Shown: positions 1 through 8,238 of the stretch, one piece after another
How the letters are laid out: each line of letters opens with the position of its first letter
Position numbering within the stretch: position 1 is the first letter of the stretch
NCBI GenBank assembly: GCA_964511405.1
Contig: CAZEFK010000008.1
Span: 1-59,521, forward strand
Source of the DNA: CAZEFK01 sp964511405
GTDB taxonomy: Bacteria; Pseudomonadota; Alphaproteobacteria; Elsterales; Elsteraceae
DNA: 59,521 nt
Direction: 5' to 3'
Made by a program: the position numbers and the translations under genes
The notes under the pieces: model-generated
The model's input: only the letters and a program-made list of their open reading frames with translations
Database searches by the model: none
Told to the model about the DNA's origin: nothing

Positions 1-2
1 CG

Positions 3-398
3 ACTCCGTGGGAAGCGGTCAAGCGGTCGAGCGACGCGGGCGATCATCAGGCGCGTGCGCTCCTGGCGGGAGCCGGCGTGAGCGTGGACGCCCAGAGCGC
101 ACCCGTCGAGCGCCTCTCGGGCGGTCAAAGAGCGCGGCTCGCGATGCTGCTCCTGCGGCTGGCACAGCCGAATTTCTACTTGCTCGACGAGCCGACCAAC
201 CATCTCGACATCGAAGGGCAGGAGGCGCTGGAAAGCGAGTTGGTGGAACACGGCGCGGCCTGCCTTTTCGTCAGCCATGACCGGGCGTTCATCCGGGCCG
301 TGGCCACACGGATCTGGGTGATCACGGGCAAGAAGCTGGTCGAGACCGACGACCCGGATCCGATTTTTGACAGGCTGATCTCGCAGTCTGGCAAGTAG
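3..398 (+). CDS. ABC-F family ATP-binding protein, C-terminal fragment (5' end outside window)
   Basis: The reading frame is open from base 3, so the gene starts upstream of the window and only its last ~131 residues are seen. They hold the second nucleotide-binding domain's signature (LSGGQRARLAM), Walker B with the ABC-F linker-type sequence (LLDEPTNHLDI) and the switch histidine (FVSHDRAFI). DEPTNHLD followed by SHDR is diagnostic of soluble ABC-F proteins (Uup/EttA/antibiotic-target protection), which act on ribosomes and have no membrane partner. The protein ends shortly after the ATPase core, without the long coiled-coil tail of Uup. Which ABC-F subclass it belongs to cannot be told from this fragment. 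Confidence 0.9.
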   Translation, partial: TPWEAVKRSSDAGDHQARALLAGAGVSVDAQSAPVERLSGGQRARLAMLLLRLAQPNFYLLDEPTNHLDIEGQEALESELVEHGAACLFVSHDRAFIRAVATRIWVITGKKLVETDDPDPIFDRLISQSGK

Positions 399-551
399 CT
401 GGCACCAGGAAACAGGTTGACCCGCTCAAGAAAACCTCGGACCGGCGTGCTGGCACCCCGACGATTCCATCCCATGCACATCCCGCTCTAGCTGTCGCGG
501 GCCGACCTGCCGATTGGCTTACCAGTCCCGGCAGGGCTCCCTCGCACCCCT

Positions 552-1262
552 TCAGGCCGCGCTCGCGCCCACGCCCAGCCAGCGGTCCAGCCGGTGCGGG
601 TCCTGGACCAGGGGCGCGCTCGGGCCGTGATGGACGATGCGGCCGCGCTCCAGCACCACGGCGCTGTCGGTCAGGGGCAGGATCTGGTGGGCGTGCTGCT
701 CCACCAGCAGGACGGCGAGGCCGGTGCGGATCATGGCGCCGATCGCCGCCAGCAGCTCCTGGGCGATGACCGGGGCCAGGCCCTCCAGCGGCTCGTCGAG
801 CAGCAGCAGGGCCGGGTTCAGCATCAGGGCGCGGGCGATCGCCACCATCTGCTGCTCGCCGCCCGACAGCTGGTTGCCGAAATTGCGCCGCCGCTCCGCC
901 AGACGCGGAAACAGCTGGTAGGCCCGGGCCAGGGTCCATTCGCCGGGCCGGGCGACCGCAGTCAGGTTCTCCTCGACCGTCAGCGACGGGAACACTTCGC
1001 GCTCCTGCGGCACCCAGCCGATGCCGGCGGCGGCGCGGGCGTGGGACGGCCAGCGGGTGATGTCGGCGCCGCGCCAGGCCAGGCGCCCGGCATGCAGGCG
1101 GGTGGCGCCGACCAGAGTGCCGATCAGGGTCGACTTGCCCATGCCGTTGCGGCCGAGCACGGCCAGCGCCTCGCCCTCGCCGAGGGCGAGCGCGATGTCG
1201 CTCAGCACGACCGCGTCGCCATAGCCGGCGGCCACGCCCTCCAGCCGCAGCAGCTCAGGCAT
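552..1262 (-). CDS. livF: Branched-chain amino acid-type ABC transporter ATPase LivF
   Basis: A 236-residue ATPase of the LivF class, last gene of a five-gene liv operon. Walker A (GRNGMGKST) lies near residue 37, the signature is LSGGEQQM, Walker B is LLLDEPLEGLAP and the H-loop region is LLVEQHAH; LSGGEQQ and EPLEGLAP are typical of LivF as opposed to LivG. The open frame extends 24 codons further upstream, but the ATG at 1262 (MPELLRLEG) matches the family N-terminus and overlaps the livG stop by 8 bases, implying translational coupling. With LivG it would drive import through LivH/LivM. Substrates of such systems include branched-chain amino acids, amides and aromatic acids; the neighbouring pca genes favour an aromatic acid here (inference). 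Confidence 0.93.
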   Translation of the reverse strand: MPELLRLEGVAAGYGDAVVLSDIALALGEGEALAVLGRNGMGKSTLIGTLVGATRLHAGRLAWRGADITRWPSHARAAAGIGWVPQEREVFPSLTVEENLTAVARPGEWTLARAYQLFPRLAERRRNFGNQLSGGEQQMVAIARALMLNPALLLLDEPLEGLAPVIAQELLAAIGAMIRTGLAVLLVEQHAHQILPLTDSAVVLERGRIVHHGPSAPLVQDPHRLDRWLGVGASAA

Positions 1263-2007
1263 GGATTGCCTCGCCCAGATAGACCTCGCGCACCCGCGGG
1301 TCGGCGGCGATCGCAACAGGCGGCCCCTCGACATGGATGGCGCCGCCGACCAGCACGGTGATCCGCTCCGCGAAGCGGAACACCAGGTCCATGTCGTGCT
1401 CGATCAGCAGCACCGTGACGTCGCGCGGCAGGGCGGCGATGGTCGCGATCAGCTCGGCGCTCTCGCCGCCCGGCACGCCGGCCGCCGGCTCGTCGAGCAG
1501 CAGCACGCGCGGCTTCAGGGCCAGCGCCAGGGCGATCTCCAGCAGGCGCTGCTTGCCGTAGGCGAGGCGGGCGGTCGCCTGGTGCGCCACGTCCAGCAGG
1601 CCCAGCCGCTCGAGCAGCGCCGCCGCTTCGTCGATCGCCTGGGCTTCGCGCGCGAGCGGCCGCCACCAGCGCCCGGCCCGCCCCTGCCGCTGCAGCACGG
1701 CCAAGGTCGCCGCCTCCAGGGGCGTCAGGTCCGGGAACAGCTGGTTGACCTGGAAGGTGCGGGTCAGACCGCGGGCGACCCGCGCATGCTGGGGCTCGCC
1801 GGTGACATCAGCGCCCTGCAGCAGCACCCGGCCGGCGGTCGGCTCCAGGAAGCCGGTCAGCAGGTTGATCAGGGTCGTCTTGCCGGCGCCGTTGGGGCCG
1901 ATCAGGGCATGCCGCGCGCCCGCCGCCACGCTCAAGGACACGCCGGCGGTCGCGGTGAAGCCGCCGAAGCGCTTGACCAGGTCGCGGGTTTCCAGCGCCG
2001 GGGTCAT
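1255..2007 (-). CDS. livG: Branched-chain amino acid-type ABC transporter ATPase LivG
   Basis: A 250-residue ATPase, partner of LivF. Walker A is GPNGAGKTT (about residues 37-45), the signature region is LAYGKQRLLEIA in the degenerate form usual for LivG (LPYG-QR), Walker B is LLLDEPAAGV and the H-loop is LLIEHDMDLVF. The insertion between Walker A and the signature is long, as in LivG. Its ATG (2007) shares an ATGA overlap with the livM stop, and its end overlaps the start of livF. There is nothing unusual apart from the PGGE segment after Walker B, where the family usually has N-P-E; this should not affect catalysis. Confidence 0.93.
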   Translation of the reverse strand: MTPALETRDLVKRFGGFTATAGVSLSVAAGARHALIGPNGAGKTTLINLLTGFLEPTAGRVLLQGADVTGEPQHARVARGLTRTFQVNQLFPDLTPLEAATLAVLQRQGRAGRWWRPLAREAQAIDEAAALLERLGLLDVAHQATARLAYGKQRLLEIALALALKPRVLLLDEPAAGVPGGESAELIATIAALPRDVTVLLIEHDMDLVFRFAERITVLVGGAIHVEGPPVAIAADPRVREVYLGEAIHA

Positions 2008-3020
2008 CGGCCGGCGGCCACGGGGGGCGCCGGAGTCGCCGTGCCGCCGCGCCGGGGCAGCCGGGCCAGGACGCCCATGATGCCGCCACGGGCGACCAGC
2101 ACCAGGGCCACCAGCACCAGCCCCATCCAGAACTGCCAGAACTGCGGCGTCGCCTCGGACAGGAGCTGGCTCATGACCTTGAACACAAGCGCGCCGGCCA
2201 GCGGCCCGTAGAGCGTGCCGGCGCCGCCCAGCACCACGATCAGCAGCCCCTCGGCCGAGCGGTCGAAGGCCAGCACGCCCAGCGACACGAACTGGGTGGT
2301 CTCGGTCAGCAGCGCCCCGGCCACGCCGGCCAGGGCGGCCGACAGGGCGTAGACCGCGACCAGCCGGCGCCGCACCGGCACGCCCAGGGCGCGCATGCGC
2401 CGCTCGTTCTGCTTCAGGCCGCGCAGCATCAGGCCGAAGGGCGACCCGACCAGCCGCCGCACGGCCAGGAAGCCCAGGGCCAGCACGGCTATGCTGTAGA
2501 CATAGGCGGTGCGCCCGAACAGGTCGAAATCCCAGATCCCGAGCACCGGCCAGACGTCGACGCCCTGCAGGCCGTCCATGCCGCCGGTCAGCCAGGCGAG
2601 CTTGTTGGCGAGCTCATAGAGCATGAGCGCGATGCCCAGGGTCACCATGATCTGGGTCAGGTCGCGGCCGCGCAGCACCAGGAAGCTGGTGGCGAAGCCG
2701 GCCGCCCCGGCGACCGCGCCGCCGGCCACCAGGCCGCTGATCGGCTCGCCCCATCCCGCCTGCGCCAGCAGGCCGGCGGTATAGCCGCCGAGGCCGAAGA
2801 ACGCGGCATGGCCCAGGGACACGATCCCGACCCGCCCGACCAGCAGGTCGAGCGACAGGGCGAACAGCCCCAGCACCGCCGCCTGCCCGAGCAGCGCCCG
2901 CTGCCCGGGCAGCAGGAAATAGGCCGCGACCGGCAGCGCCCACACCGCCAGCTCCAGCGGCCGCCAGGCCCGGTCCGCGCGCAGCCGGGCCACGGCCTCC
3001 GGATGCCGCAACGCGGTCAC
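2004..3020 (-). CDS. livM: Branched-chain amino acid-type ABC transporter permease LivM
   Basis: Inner-membrane permease of the LivM family, 338 residues from a GTG at 3020. That GTG overlaps the livH stop as GTGA, the same coupling seen at the other junctions, so I prefer it to the in-frame start 13 codons upstream, which would lie inside livH. Multiple hydrophobic segments are visible (YFLLPGQRALLGQAAVLGLF, LDLLVGRVGIVSLGHAAFFG and onward), with the conserved LivM/LivH motif GHAAFFGLGGY and the C-terminal GGAGTLYGPLAGA motif that contacts the ATPases. The C-terminus is a short Ala/Pro-rich tail. Confidence 0.92.
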   Translation of the reverse strand: MTALRHPEAVARLRADRAWRPLELAVWALPVAAYFLLPGQRALLGQAAVLGLFALSLDLLVGRVGIVSLGHAAFFGLGGYTAGLLAQAGWGEPISGLVAGGAVAGAAGFATSFLVLRGRDLTQIMVTLGIALMLYELANKLAWLTGGMDGLQGVDVWPVLGIWDFDLFGRTAYVYSIAVLALGFLAVRRLVGSPFGLMLRGLKQNERRMRALGVPVRRRLVAVYALSAALAGVAGALLTETTQFVSLGVLAFDRSAEGLLIVVLGGAGTLYGPLAGALVFKVMSQLLSEATPQFWQFWMGLVLVALVLVARGGIMGVLARLPRRGGTATPAPPVAAGR

Positions 3021-3880
3021 CGCGCCGCCGCCCGGCCGAACAGGCCCTGCGGCCGCCACAGCAGCAGCGCCACCATGACGGTATAGATCACGAAGGCGCC
3101 GACCTCGGGCACATAGTACTTGCCGGCGACGTCGGCGACGCCCAGCAGCAGTGCCGCCGCCAGCGGCCCGGCCACGGTGCCGGTGCCGCCCGCGGCCACC
3201 ACGATCAGGAAATAGACCATGTATTTCAGCGGAAAGCTGGGATCGAGGCCGAGCGTATCGAGGCCCAGGGCGCCGCCCAGCCCGGCCAGGCCCGAGCCGG
3301 CGGCGAAGGTCAGCAGGAACAGCCGGTCGACGTTGATGCCAAGGCCGCGCGCCACCCGGGCGTTGTCCACGGCGGCGCGCAGGCGGCTGCCGAACCGGGT
3401 GCGCACCAGCCCCAGATGCAGCGCCAGCGCGATCACGGCGCAGGCCGCGATCAGGAACAGGCGGTAGATGCCGGCATCGAAGCCCGGCGCGATGTGGAGC
3501 TGGCCGGTCAGGTACGCCGGCAGCTGGATGATCTGCTGCTGCGCGCCCATGGCATAGTCGGCGGTGGCCATGGCCATGAACACCAGCCCGATCGAGAACA
3601 GCACCTGGTCAAGCGGACCGGCGCCGTAGAGCCGCCGGTAGAGCGTGCGCTCCAGCACCGTCCCGGCCGCTGCCGAGGCCAGGAAGGCCAGCGGCAGGCA
3701 GGCGAGGAACGGCACCTGCAAGCGGCCCAGCAGCACCGCCGTGACGTAGCCGCCGAGCATGGCCAGGGCGCCATGGGCCAGATTGACGAAGTTCATCAGG
3801 CCCATGGTCACCGACAGGCCGACCGACAGGACGAACAGCAGCGTGCCCGAGGCGACGCCGTCGAACAGGACCGTCAGCAT
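3017..3880 (-). CDS. livH: Branched-chain amino acid-type ABC transporter permease LivH
   Basis: Inner-membrane permease of 287 residues, partner of LivM. The N-terminus (LFDGVASGTLLFVLSVGLSV) and the motif NFVNLAHGALAMLGGY are the LivH hallmark, and AGGTGTVAGPLAAALLLG is the conserved C-terminal loop. About eight hydrophobic stretches are visible. It lies 22 bases downstream of the binding-protein gene stop and overlaps livM by 4 bases. Length and organisation are ordinary for the family. Confidence 0.93.
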   Translation of the reverse strand: MLTVLFDGVASGTLLFVLSVGLSVTMGLMNFVNLAHGALAMLGGYVTAVLLGRLQVPFLACLPLAFLASAAAGTVLERTLYRRLYGAGPLDQVLFSIGLVFMAMATADYAMGAQQQIIQLPAYLTGQLHIAPGFDAGIYRLFLIAACAVIALALHLGLVRTRFGSRLRAAVDNARVARGLGINVDRLFLLTFAAGSGLAGLGGALGLDTLGLDPSFPLKYMVYFLIVVAAGGTGTVAGPLAAALLLGVADVAGKYYVPEVGAFVIYTVMVALLLWRPQGLFGRAAAR

Positions 3881-3902
3881 TCGGCGCCAGTCGTGGGGCC
3901 GG

Positions 3903-5084
3903 TCATGGGTTCGGCTTGACGTCGGGGACGGTCTCGAACTCGACGTTGAACAGGTGGCCGTCGACCATCTCGACCTTGCGCAGATAGACGTTCTGGATGA
4001 TGTCGCGGGTCGCGGGTTCGATCGAGACCGGGCCGCGCGGGCTCGTCCAGGAGAGGCCCTTGGCCGCCGCCACGAACGCGTCGCCGCCGGCGTCGCCCTT
4101 GGTCTTCTTCAGCGTCTCGGCGATCAGCTCCATGCCGTCATAGCCGCCGACCGACATGAAATTCGGGCGCATGCCGGGATTCGCCTTCTCGAAGGCCGCG
4201 ACATAGGCCTTGTTCTCGGGCGAGGGATGGGCGGCGGAATAGATGTGCGCGGTGATCATGCCGACCGCCGCCGGGCCCATGCCGTCCAGCTGCTCGTCGT
4301 CGGGCACGTCGCCGGTGCCGATCAGCTTGATGCCGGCCTGGGCCAGGCCCCGCTCGGCGAACTGCTTCATCAGCGCAGCACCGGCACCCGAGGGCACGAA
4401 CGCGAACACGGCGTCGGGCCTGGCGTCCTTGGCGCGCTGCACGAAGGGCGCGAAGTCAGGGTTCTGCAGCGGCACCCGCACCGCATCGACGACCTTGCCG
4501 CCGGCCTTCTCGAAAGTCGCTTTGAAGGCCCCCTCGGCGTCGATCCCCGGCGCATAGTCGGTGACGATCGAGAACACAGTCTTGATGCCGTTCTTGGCCG
4601 CCCAGGCGGCCATGGTCACGCTCGACTGCGGCAGCGTGAACGACGTGCGCAGGATATAAGGCGACTTGGTCGGAATGATCGCAGTGCCGGCGGCCATGAC
4701 GATCATCGGCACCTTGGCCTGGGTCGCGATCGGCGCCGCGGCGAAAGCCAGGGGCGTCAGGCCGAAGCCCGCGATGATCCCGGCATGGTCGTTGACGATC
4801 AGCTCCTGGGCCAGGCGCTTGGTGGTCTCGGGCGCGGTGCCGGTGTCGTCCTTGAGGATCACCTCGAGCTTGCGGCCGGCCACGGTGTCGCCGTGCTGGG
4901 CCAGCCACAGCTTGACCGCGGCGTCGATCTCGCGGCCGGTCGAGGCCGAGGGCCCGGTCATGGGCAGGATCAGCCCGATCTTGAGCGGCGTCTCGGCCGG
5001 CGCGGCGGTCGCCGCCAAGGCCAGGGCCGAAACCGCCAGCGCCGAGGCGCGGACCAGCCGGCTGAAGGGCAGCACCCGTGGCAT
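3903..5084 (-). CDS. Periplasmic binding protein of liv-type ABC transporter (peripla_BP_6 family)
   Basis: A 393-residue exported ligand-binding protein, first gene of the liv operon. I place the start at the ATG at 5084 (MPRVLPFSRL), because a strong ribosome-binding site (GGGAGG) lies just upstream and the following residues form a Sec signal peptide with a hydrophobic core and a probable cut after TAAPA. The mature start KIGLILPMTGPSASTGRE is typical of LivJ/LivK and of relatives that bind amides or aromatic acids. Divergence from a GntR regulator next to pca genes suggests an aromatic or related carboxylate as ligand, but the binding pocket cannot be read from sequence alone. Confidence 0.9.
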   Translation of the reverse strand: MPRVLPFSRLVRASALAVSALALAATAAPAETPLKIGLILPMTGPSASTGREIDAAVKLWLAQHGDTVAGRKLEVILKDDTGTAPETTKRLAQELIVNDHAGIIAGFGLTPLAFAAAPIATQAKVPMIVMAAGTAIIPTKSPYILRTSFTLPQSSVTMAAWAAKNGIKTVFSIVTDYAPGIDAEGAFKATFEKAGGKVVDAVRVPLQNPDFAPFVQRAKDARPDAVFAFVPSGAGAALMKQFAERGLAQAGIKLIGTGDVPDDEQLDGMGPAAVGMITAHIYSAAHPSPENKAYVAAFEKANPGMRPNFMSVGGYDGMELIAETLKKTKGDAGGDAFVAAAKGLSWTSPRGPVSIEPATRDIIQNVYLRKVEMVDGHLFNVEFETVPDVKPNP

Positions 5085-5105
5085 GAGATCCTCCCGATCG
5101 TTTGT

Positions 5106-5199
5106 TATCCAACGGCCCCGCCATGTTGGATCCAAGCAAGCGACGGCGTCAATGATGGCCGTTGACGGGCGCGGGCCGAACGGCTTGATTTGGATCCAA
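5106..5199. promoter_or_regulatory. Divergent liv/GntR control region with two identical TTGGATCCAA palindromes
   Basis: The 114-base gap between the divergent liv operon and the GntR gene carries a perfect 10-base palindrome TTGGATCCAA twice, at 5126-5135 and 5190-5199. The second copy overlaps the first base of the GntR start codon. A half-site (TATCCAA, 5106-5112) lies further left. FCD-type GntR proteins bind short AT-flanked palindromes of this size, so these are likely autoregulatory operators that also control liv. The spacing between copies is 64 bases, close to six helical turns, which would allow looping. Binding is inference. Confidence 0.6.
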
Positions 5200-5906
5200 T
5201 GTCTCAGCGCGACCGCATCGTCCTGAAGCTCCGCGAACTCATCCTAAGCGGCGATCTCGCCGCCGGCCAGCGGGTCGCGGAGATCCCGCTGTCGGAGCGG
5301 CTGGGCGTGTCGCGCACGCCGGTGCGCCAGGCGCTGACGGTGCTGGCCAAGGAAGGACTGCTGGTCCCCGCCCCCGGCCGCGGCTATGAAGTGCGCGCCT
5401 TCACGCTCAAGGACATCCTTGATGCGATCGAGCTGCGCGGCGTGCTGGAGGGCATGGCGGTGCGCCTGATCGCCGAGGCCGGGGCGCGCGGCGCGCTGCT
5501 GCGCCGGCTCGAGGCCTGCCTGGAGGAAGGCCTGGGCATCCTGGAGCAGCCGGATCCCGACGCCAGCGTCGCCTGGGCCGAGATGAACGCCCGATTCCAC
5601 GGCCTGCTGGTCGACGCCGCCGACAACCAAGCGCTGGTCCGCGCCCTGCAGCAGAACGATCTGGTGCCGTTCGCCGGGGCCGAGCGCGTGCTGGGCGGCA
5701 GCACCACCGACCCGGCGCTGGCGGCGCGTCATCGGGCGGTGCTGCGCCAGGCCCAGCGCGACCACGAGCGGGTGGTCGAGGCGCTGCGGGCGGGCCAGGG
5801 CGCGCGCGCCGAGGCGCTGATGCGCGAGCACGCCCAGGCCACCCGCCAGAACATCCTGCTGTTCCACGCCGAGATCCCGGCCCTGGCGCCCGCCGCGGCC
5901 GACTAG
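5199..5906 (+). CDS. GntR family transcriptional regulator (FCD/FadR subfamily)
   Basis: A 235-residue repressor-type regulator. Residues ~5-70 form the GntR winged helix (LRELILSGDLAAGQRVAEIP, LSERLGVSRTPVRQALTVL), and ~80-220 form an all-helical FCD ligand domain with the metal/ligand-binding pattern (E-RG-LEG near 80, N-RFH at ~129-132, H at ~182 and H-206). I chose the ATG at 5199 (MSQRDRIVL) over a TTG three codons upstream. It heads the MetE-like/pca cluster and is divergent from liv, so it probably senses an aromatic or carboxylate intermediate and controls both units through the TTGGATCCAA sites. Confidence 0.9.
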   Translation: MSQRDRIVLKLRELILSGDLAAGQRVAEIPLSERLGVSRTPVRQALTVLAKEGLLVPAPGRGYEVRAFTLKDILDAIELRGVLEGMAVRLIAEAGARGALLRRLEACLEEGLGILEQPDPDASVAWAEMNARFHGLLVDAADNQALVRALQQNDLVPFAGAERVLGGSTTDPALAARHRAVLRQAQRDHERVVEALRAGQGARAEALMREHAQATRQNILLFHAEIPALAPAAAD

Positions 5907-5931
5907 ACGCATTCCGAAGGGAGGAGACATC

Positions 5932-7050
5932 ATGGCTCAGCGTACCCGGCCGCCCTACCGCGCCGACCATGTCGGCAGCCTGCTCCGGCCGGCCGCGCTG
6001 ATGCGCGCCCGCGAGGCCCGCAAGCGCGGCGAGATCACCGCCGAGCAGCTGACCGCGGCCGAGGACCAGGCCATCCGCGACGTCGTCACGCTGCAGCAGG
6101 ACATCGGGCTGCAAGCGGTCACCGACGGCGAGTTCCGCCGCACCTGGTGGCACCTGGACTTCCTGCAGGGCTTCGAGAACGCGACCGTGGTGCCGCCCAA
6201 GATCAAGGCGCGCTTCCACACCCACGAGGGCGACCTGGAGGTCGAGGCCCCGGGCCTGCGCATCGACGGCAAGCTGGCGCGCCGCAAGCCGATCTTCGTC
6301 GACCACTTCAAGTTCCTGAAGTCGGTGGCGACGGCGACGCCCAAGCTGACCATCCCGTCGCCCAGCATGATGCATTTCCGCGGCGGCCGGCGGGCCATCG
6401 ACCAGGCGGCCTATCCCGACATGGACGGCTTCTACGCCGACCTGGCGCGGGTCTATGCCGAGGAGATCGCCGAGCTGGCCGCCGCCGGCTGCCGCTACCT
6501 GCAGCTCGACGAGGTCAACCTCGCCTATCTGTGCGACCCCAAGCTGCGCGACTCGGTGCGCGAGAACCTGGGCGAGGACCCGTCGGACCTGACGCACACC
6601 TACGCCCGGCTGATCAACGGCACGATCGCCGGCCGCCCGGCCGACATGGCGGTGACCATGCATCTGTGCCGCGGCAACTTCCAGAGTGCCTGGGTCGCCG
6701 AAGGCGGCTACGACCCGGTGGCGGAGGTGCTGTTCAACGAGATCGGGGTCGACGGCTACTTCCTGGAGTATGACGACGAGCGCTCCGGCGGCTTCGAGCC
6801 GCTGCGCTTCGTGCCCAAGGGCAAGGTCGTGGTGCTGGGGCTGGTGACCACCAAGCTCGGCAAGCTGGAAACCAAGGACATGCTCAAGCGGCGGATCGAG
6901 GCCGCGTCCAAGTTCGTGCCGCTGGACCAGTTGGCGCTGAGCCCGCAATGCGGCTTCTCCAGCACCGTCGAGGGCAACAACATCTCGTTCGACCACGAAG
7001 TCGCCAAGCTCCGGCTGGTGGTCGAGGTCGCCCGCGAGGTCTGGGGCTAG
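5932..7050 (+). CDS. MetE-like (cobalamin-independent methionine synthase II family) zinc methyl/alkyl-transferase
   Basis: A 372-residue single-domain protein related to the C-terminal half of MetE (UROD/MetE-like barrel). The three zinc ligands are present: His244 and Cys246 (HLCRGN) and Cys340 (SPQCGF). The N-terminal RADHVGSLLRP and central QLDEV motifs are those of the YxjG/YxjH and epoxyalkane:CoM transferase-like branch. It lacks MetE's N-terminal folate-binding half, so true methionine synthesis from methyl-folate is unlikely. Position between a GntR regulator and pca genes (3 bases before the next start, good RBS GGGAGGAG) suggests it transfers a methyl or alkyl group from an aromatic-derived compound to a thiol. 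That role is inference. Confidence 0.85.
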   Translation: MAQRTRPPYRADHVGSLLRPAALMRAREARKRGEITAEQLTAAEDQAIRDVVTLQQDIGLQAVTDGEFRRTWWHLDFLQGFENATVVPPKIKARFHTHEGDLEVEAPGLRIDGKLARRKPIFVDHFKFLKSVATATPKLTIPSPSMMHFRGGRRAIDQAAYPDMDGFYADLARVYAEEIAELAAAGCRYLQLDEVNLAYLCDPKLRDSVRENLGEDPSDLTHTYARLINGTIAGRPADMAVTMHLCRGNFQSAWVAEGGYDPVAEVLFNEIGVDGYFLEYDDERSGGFEPLRFVPKGKVVVLGLVTTKLGKLETKDMLKRRIEAASKFVPLDQLALSPQCGFSSTVEGNNISFDHEVAKLRLVVEVAREVWG

Positions 7051-7053
7051 GCC

Positions 7054-8238
7054 ATGGCCTTCGTCCAGGCGGGCGGCCTGACCGTCCATTGCGAGCTCGC
7101 CGGCCCCGCCGGCGCGCCCGTGCTGCTGTTCGCCAACTCGCTGGGCACCGATTTCCGGATCTGGGACCCGGTGGTGGCGGCGCTCGGCGGGCGTTTCAGG
7201 ACGCTGCGCTACGACATGCGCGGGCATGGCCTGACCGACTGCCCGCCGGTCGCCGGCGACCGCGGCTACAGCATCGACGAGTTGGCCGCCGACGCCCTGG
7301 CGCTGATGGACGCGGTCGGGGTCGAGGCCGCCCATGTCTGCGGCCTGTCGATCGGCGGCATGGTCGCCCAGAAGCTGACCGCGCTGGCGCCCGGGCGCGT
7401 GCGGTCGGTGGTGCTGTGCGACACCGCCAGCCGCATCGGTACGCCCGAGATGTGGGCCGACCGGGTCGCGGCGATCCGGGCGGGCGGCCTGGCGGCGGTG
7501 GTCGACGGCGTGATGCAGCGCTGGTTCACACCGGAGTTCGGCCGGACCCGGCCGGCCGACCTCGCCGGCTACCGGGCCATGCTGCTGCGCACGCCGGTCG
7601 ACGGCTATGTCGGCTGCTGCCTGGCGATCCGCGACGCCGACCTCGGCGCCGACGCCGCCGCCATCCGCTGCCCGGCGCTGGTCGTGGTCGGCGACCAGGA
7701 CGGCTCGACCCCGCCTGACCTGGTGGAAGGGCTGGCGCGCGCGATCCCCGGCGCCCGCTTCGAGGTGATCGCCGGCGCCGGCCACATCCCCAATGTCGAG
7801 CGCACGGCCACGCTGGTCGCCCTGCTCGACGGCTTCCTGCCCGCCGCCGAGAGCCAGGACACTCTGCTGGCCCAGGGCTTCGAGACCCGGCGGGCGGTGC
7901 TGGGGGCGGCCCATGTCGAGCGCGCCAGCCGGCGCGCGACCGCCTTCGACCAGGACTTCCAGCACCTGATCACGCGCTTCGCCTGGGGCATGATCTGGCC
8001 GCGGCCGGGCCTCGATCGGGTCACGCGGAGCCTGCTGACCATCGCCATGCTGGCGTCGCTCGGCCATGAGGAGGAGCTGAAGCTGCACATCCGCGCCACC
8101 CGCAACACCGGCGCCACGGCGGAGCAGGTGAAGGAAGTGCTGATGCAGGTGGCGGTCTATGCCGGGGTGCCGGCCGCCAACACCGCCTTCCGGCTAGCCA
8201 AGGAAGCCTACGAGGAGCTGGCGAAGGAGCCGTCATGA
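7054..8238 (+). CDS. pcaL: Fused 3-oxoadipate enol-lactonase (PcaD) / 4-carboxymuconolactone decarboxylase (PcaC)
   Basis: A 394-residue two-domain enzyme. Residues 1-262 are an alpha/beta hydrolase of the PcaD family, with nucleophile Ser99 (GLSIGG), acid Asp214 or Asp216 (GDQDGS) and His244 (GAGHIPN). Residues ~270-390 are a carboxymuconolactone decarboxylase domain with the conserved TRSLLTIAMLASLGHEEELK segment and the His345 region. The fusion carries out two successive steps of the beta-ketoadipate pathway: decarboxylation of 4-carboxymuconolactone and hydrolysis of the enol-lactone to 3-oxoadipate. It overlaps pcaB by ATGA. The dioxygenase genes pcaGH and the thiolase steps are not in this window. 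Confidence 0.92.
   Translation: MAFVQAGGLTVHCELAGPAGAPVLLFANSLGTDFRIWDPVVAALGGRFRTLRYDMRGHGLTDCPPVAGDRGYSIDELAADALALMDAVGVEAAHVCGLSIGGMVAQKLTALAPGRVRSVVLCDTASRIGTPEMWADRVAAIRAGGLAAVVDGVMQRWFTPEFGRTRPADLAGYRAMLLRTPVDGYVGCCLAIRDADLGADAAAIRCPALVVVGDQDGSTPPDLVEGLARAIPGARFEVIAGAGHIPNVERTATLVALLDGFLPAAESQDTLLAQGFETRRAVLGAAHVERASRRATAFDQDFQHLITRFAWGMIWPRPGLDRVTRSLLTIAMLASLGHEEELKLHIRATRNTGATAEQVKEVLMQVAVYAGVPAANTAFRLAKEAYEELAKEPS

Noticed and set aside
5407..8088. An 893-codon open frame on the minus strand, antisense to GntR, the MetE-like gene and pcaL
   Set aside because: Its Gln/Arg/Gly-rich product is a mirror of GC-rich coding sequence; the plus-strand genes show clear family motifs.
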